From Methanarcanum sp963640855 (lineage in GTDB: Archaea; Thermoplasmatota; Thermoplasmata; Methanomassiliicoccales; Methanomethylophilaceae): 64,000 nucleotides of DNA. The translations under genes and the position numbers were made by a program. A model generated the notes under the pieces. That model made no database searches. It was not told where the DNA came from and saw only the letters and a list, made by a program, of their open reading frames with translations. Numbering within the stretch: the stretch's first letter is position 1; each line of letters starts with the position of its first letter. The stretch spans positions 1-64,000 of the forward strand of contig CAVIAJ010000003.1 in assembly GCA_963640855.1 (NCBI GenBank), read 5' to 3'. Shown piece by piece: positions 61,752 to 64,000 of the stretch.

Positions 61752-61904
61752 ATGAAATCGATTGAGGATTTCTATCTGGACATCAAGAACGATCCTGTAA
61801 AACTCGCAAGAGCGTTCAAGATAATCTGGATAGTGTCCTATTCGATGCTCTTACTCGGCTTCATACTCATCATCTGGGCACTGGTGGATCAAACACTGTT
61901 GTGA
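61752..61904 (+). CDS. 50-residue membrane protein at the end of the ATP synthase operon
   Basis: An open frame of 50 codons begins one base after the subunit D stop. It encodes a polar N-terminal half (MKSIEDFYLDIKNDPVKLAR) and a single strong membrane helix (about residues 24-46, IIWIVSYSMLLLG and on). It lies directly before the operon terminator, so it is almost certainly co-transcribed. I do not recognise a family. It could be an accessory or assembly factor of the membrane part of the synthase; this is inferred from position. Confidence 0.75.
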   Translation: MKSIEDFYLDIKNDPVKLARAFKIIWIVSYSMLLLGFILIIWALVDQTLL

Positions 61905-61908
61905 CCGC

Positions 61909-61930
61909 GATGGCGGCTTATGCCGCCATC
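61909..61930 (+). terminator. Terminator of the ATP synthase operon
   Basis: GATGGCGGC-TTAT-GCCGCCATC is a perfect 9-bp stem with a four-base loop, 5 bases after the small membrane protein gene. The downstream sequence is only weakly T-rich (CGTAAACACTTTAT). Confidence 0.6.
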
Positions 61931-62054
61931 CGTAAACACTTTATCACCGTATCAATCAATGCAGATCCCGCTGTTTTTAACGTGTTGGCAAATTTGTACC
62001 GACACTAGGGTTATTATAATAATAAACAATCACACAACCGAAGGCAGACACCAC

Positions 62055-63200
62055 ATGGAGGGAAAAGTTCAGGGTCGTCTGAAGACGATTGATATGCTGA
62101 AAGGCATAGCGATCTTCGGACTGGTGATGATTCATTTTGTTTTCGTTACATCCGGTACGGGTGAAGATTCGAAACCGTCACCGCTGTTCGAATTCGTTTA
62201 CTGTTATCTTTTCATGTTCTTTGTCATTTCAGGTTATTTCTACAGGCCCGAAAGAGGATTCTGCAATAATGTGAAAAAACGTATTTCGCAGATTCTCGTC
62301 GTGTATGTTGCATGTACGGTTCTGCTGACAGCCGTAATGTTCGTCTACCTTTCAATGACAGGATACGATCTCAATATCGCGGACCTTCCGGAAGTCATAT
62401 GGAAATGTCTTATCGGTAAGACTGCATTCAATCAGTACGGTACCGCCGTTTCAATGTACGGCGTGTTCGAAATAGGTCAGGGATACTATTACCTTGAGAT
62501 TATGATGGTCGGTTTCATCATATTCTACGCAGTGGCGGATTGGGCACTGAAGGATGTCAAAAGAACGGCTTTTACGATATTCATTCTGGCAACCGTCACA
62601 TGTTTACTGGTTGAGGTTGTCGCCGTAAAACTTCCGTTCTACGCAGAGAGCGGACCTCTTGCGGCTGCATTGATGCTTATCGGTGCCGTTCTCGGAAAAT
62701 ACAAGGTTGTGGAATTTGTCGAGAACGGATGGCGTACGAAACGCTATTGGATTATCTTCGCTGCAATGTTGGCAGTAGGAATTGTATTTGCTGTATTCTT
62801 CCCCACGGGATTGAGATTCAATCTCTCACGTTACGGAGCATACGGGGGGTGGTCCGCATACACATTCCTGATATTGGCATGTTCGTGCGGATATGTTCTG
62901 GTGGTAATGTCATTCCTGCTTTCGAGGATTTCCGGTCTTTCGACGGTATTTACGTTCCTCGGCGAGCACACGCTTACAATCCTTGTTATGCATACGTTCT
63001 ACGGAAAACTTCTGGTTTCTCCGTTTTATACGTTCAATCTTGTCAATTACACCCCGGTTCTTCCGATGGCACAGGGATTCGCCGTCGCATTGACGGCTAT
63101 CGTACTGAGTATCATAACCGGATGCATAGCGACTAAAGCCAGAGATTACATGAGAGCGCACAGATCAGTTTCTGAAGTTCTTCATGGACACAACGCCTGA
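62055..63200 (+). CDS. Acyltransferase 3 family membrane protein
   Basis: A 381-residue integral membrane protein with about ten hydrophobic helices. RLKTIDMLKGIAIFGLVMIH has the conserved Arg/Asp and His of acyltransferase 3 enzymes, followed by YLFMFFVISGYFY. It may acylate surface glycans or lipids. Start: ATG 62055; the frame is open further upstream but crosses the TATA-like TTATTATAATAATAAAC near 62009-62027. Its 3' end overlaps the converging PolD gene by 36 bases. It shares its family with the gene at 32777. Confidence 0.85.
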   Translation: MEGKVQGRLKTIDMLKGIAIFGLVMIHFVFVTSGTGEDSKPSPLFEFVYCYLFMFFVISGYFYRPERGFCNNVKKRISQILVVYVACTVLLTAVMFVYLSMTGYDLNIADLPEVIWKCLIGKTAFNQYGTAVSMYGVFEIGQGYYYLEIMMVGFIIFYAVADWALKDVKRTAFTIFILATVTCLLVEVVAVKLPFYAESGPLAAALMLIGAVLGKYKVVEFVENGWRTKRYWIIFAAMLAVGIVFAVFFPTGLRFNLSRYGAYGGWSAYTFLILACSCGYVLVVMSFLLSRISGLSTVFTFLGEHTLTILVMHTFYGKLLVSPFYTFNLVNYTPVLPMAQGFAVALTAIVLSIITGCIATKARDYMRAHRSVSEVLHGHNA

Positions 63201-64000
63201 ACCGAGATTGACCATAGGCATTATTCCCGGAACGGGATTGAAGTTGTGCTGTTTCTGATAATCCGTCTGATCCTGCCACGTGGAGGCATTGATCATTTTG
63301 ATTCCTTTGTAGTCCATGAATCCGTATCCGTGAACATGTCCCGATACGAAGATATCGGGAACGATTTCCATTGCCATGTAGTCCTTTTTCTCAGGTGCGA
63401 GAGCGGTCTTCTGACCGTATATGGGTGCGAGATGACGGGCGTCCGTCATTTCCTTCATAACTCTGAGCGGATCGTTGTATGTGAGCTGCTGAACACCTGA
63501 GACCCAATCGTCTATACTTCTGCCGTGATATGTCAGAATGGTTCTTCCTTCGATGTTGAGATACACAGGGTTGCCGGTCATCATTACATTCGAATCGAAG
63601 GATTCTCTGTATACTTTATTCAAAGCGGGCTGCGGTTCGGCAGGTCTGCATGCATCGTGATTTCCGGGGTGGATAATCATGTGTATGTGATCGGGAATAT
63701 CTTTCAGATATTCTGCGAGTTTGGTGTACTGATCGTAAATGTCGAGAACATCCAATTCCTCTTCCTGACCCGGGAATATACCGATTCCGTCGACAACGTC
63801 TCCGGGAAAGATAATGTAGTCGATACAGTCTTTCTCGCTGTTTTCTTTCAGGAATTTTATCATCCTCTGCCAATCGTTCTCAAGGAAGGTCTTACTGCCC
63901 ATGTGGACATCGGAGAGAAAAGCTACAGTCGACTGAGAGTCGGATACCTGCCATTTGTGCGACTGCGGAACACTCGGCTTGACGACTTCCTCGGGAATGA
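63165..64000 (-). CDS. polB: DNA polymerase D small subunit (DP1), C-terminal part
   Basis: The C-terminal 277 or so residues of the PolD exonuclease subunit; the gene runs off the right edge. The calcineurin-like phosphoesterase motifs are visible: LSDVHMGS, IFPGDVVDG, HPGNHDACR, LTYHGRS and VSGHVHGYG. They give the 3'-5' proofreading nuclease. The C terminus (VNLGSGVVSMKNFRN) is standard. The open frame continues upstream of the in-frame ATG at 63902 to the window edge, where it encodes IPEEVVKPSVPQSHKWQ. The N-terminal part is outside the window. Confidence 0.93.
   Translation of the reverse strand, partial: IPEEVVKPSVPQSHKWQVSDSQSTVAFLSDVHMGSKTFLENDWQRMIKFLKENSEKDCIDYIIFPGDVVDGIGIFPGQEEELDVLDIYDQYTKLAEYLKDIPDHIHMIIHPGNHDACRPAEPQPALNKVYRESFDSNVMMTGNPVYLNIEGRTILTYHGRSIDDWVSGVQQLTYNDPLRVMKEMTDARHLAPIYGQKTALAPEKKDYMAMEIVPDIFVSGHVHGYGFMDYKGIKMINASTWQDQTDYQKQHNFNPVPGIMPMVNLGSGVVSMKNFRN

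Noticed and set aside
1..64000. tRNA genes, rRNA genes, CRISPR arrays and insertion sequences
   Set aside because: I looked in the longer intergenic regions on both strands and saw no cloverleaf-like segment with a TTCGA arm, no regularly spaced repeats, and no transposase-like frame. A covariance-model search would be needed to exclude small RNAs.

Overview
The window comes from a methanogenic archaeon, most probably of the Methanomassiliicoccales (Thermoplasmata). The evidence is archaeal information-processing genes (Orc1/Cdc6, PriL, the small subunit of PolD, P0/P1 stalk proteins, TiaS, aEF-1beta, prefoldin), an A-type ATP synthase operon in the order H-I-K-E-C-F-A-B-D, and a corrinoid protein paired with a zinc methylcobamide methyltransferase. 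The lineage is inferred from gene content and not from any marker comparison. GGTG/GGAGG ribosome binding sites and ATGA or GTGA start-stop overlaps are common, so genes are packed in operons.

Layout. 1-900: a membrane-protein fragment at the left edge and a gene-poor stretch. 901-2859: GtrA flippase, small membrane protein, IlvE. 2946-8711: a divergent sugar-phosphate block (nucleotidyltransferase-HAD fusion, DUF89 phosphatase, two overlapping PGI/PMI paralogues, a phosphohexomutase) that could make a complete F6P to NDP-mannose type route. 8721-11768: small nucleotidyltransferase, Zn ribbon, aEF-1beta, PgsA-type phosphatidyltransferase, malic enzyme.

12356-25583 is the most unusual region. 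One strand carries a corrinoid protein, a zinc methyltransferase, a zinc-ribbon protein, a HyuA-like ASKHA protein, a NifH-NifD fusion, a second NifD/K-like subunit, an ABC-2 exporter (one ATPase, two permeases) and a DUF1638 protein. A short GTPase with a GGCICC motif and its partner follow. On the opposite strand, 25577-32464 holds a CobN-ChlD-ChlI class chelatase operon led by a 98-residue protein. The nitrogenase-like reductase has two D/K-type subunits with asymmetric cysteine sets. It is not standard nitrogenase (no cofactor assembly genes here) and does not look like the two-component CfbC/CfbD of F430 synthesis. A role in activating the corrinoid protein or in reducing a methylated substrate is inference.

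32777-42909: acyltransferase, a radical SAM enzyme of the COG1031 type, PriL, an M20 dipeptidase, an AK6-type kinase, a PfkB kinase, S-adenosylhomocysteine hydrolase, 4-phosphopantoate-beta-alanine ligase, TrmJ and a DUF998 protein. 42997-49854: the ribosomal stalk operon L1-P0-P1 with a structured leader, then LX, prefoldin alpha, FtsY, TiaS and thiolase. 49893-52729: orc1/cdc6 flanked by two nearly identical origin recognition boxes in inverted orientation, marking a probable replication origin, plus a 29-residue membrane peptide gene and signal peptidase. 52793-64000: deoxycytidylate deaminase, the ATP synthase operon ending in an extra 50-residue membrane protein gene, a second acyltransferase, and the PolD small subunit running off the right edge.

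I saw no tRNA, rRNA, CRISPR array or insertion sequence.
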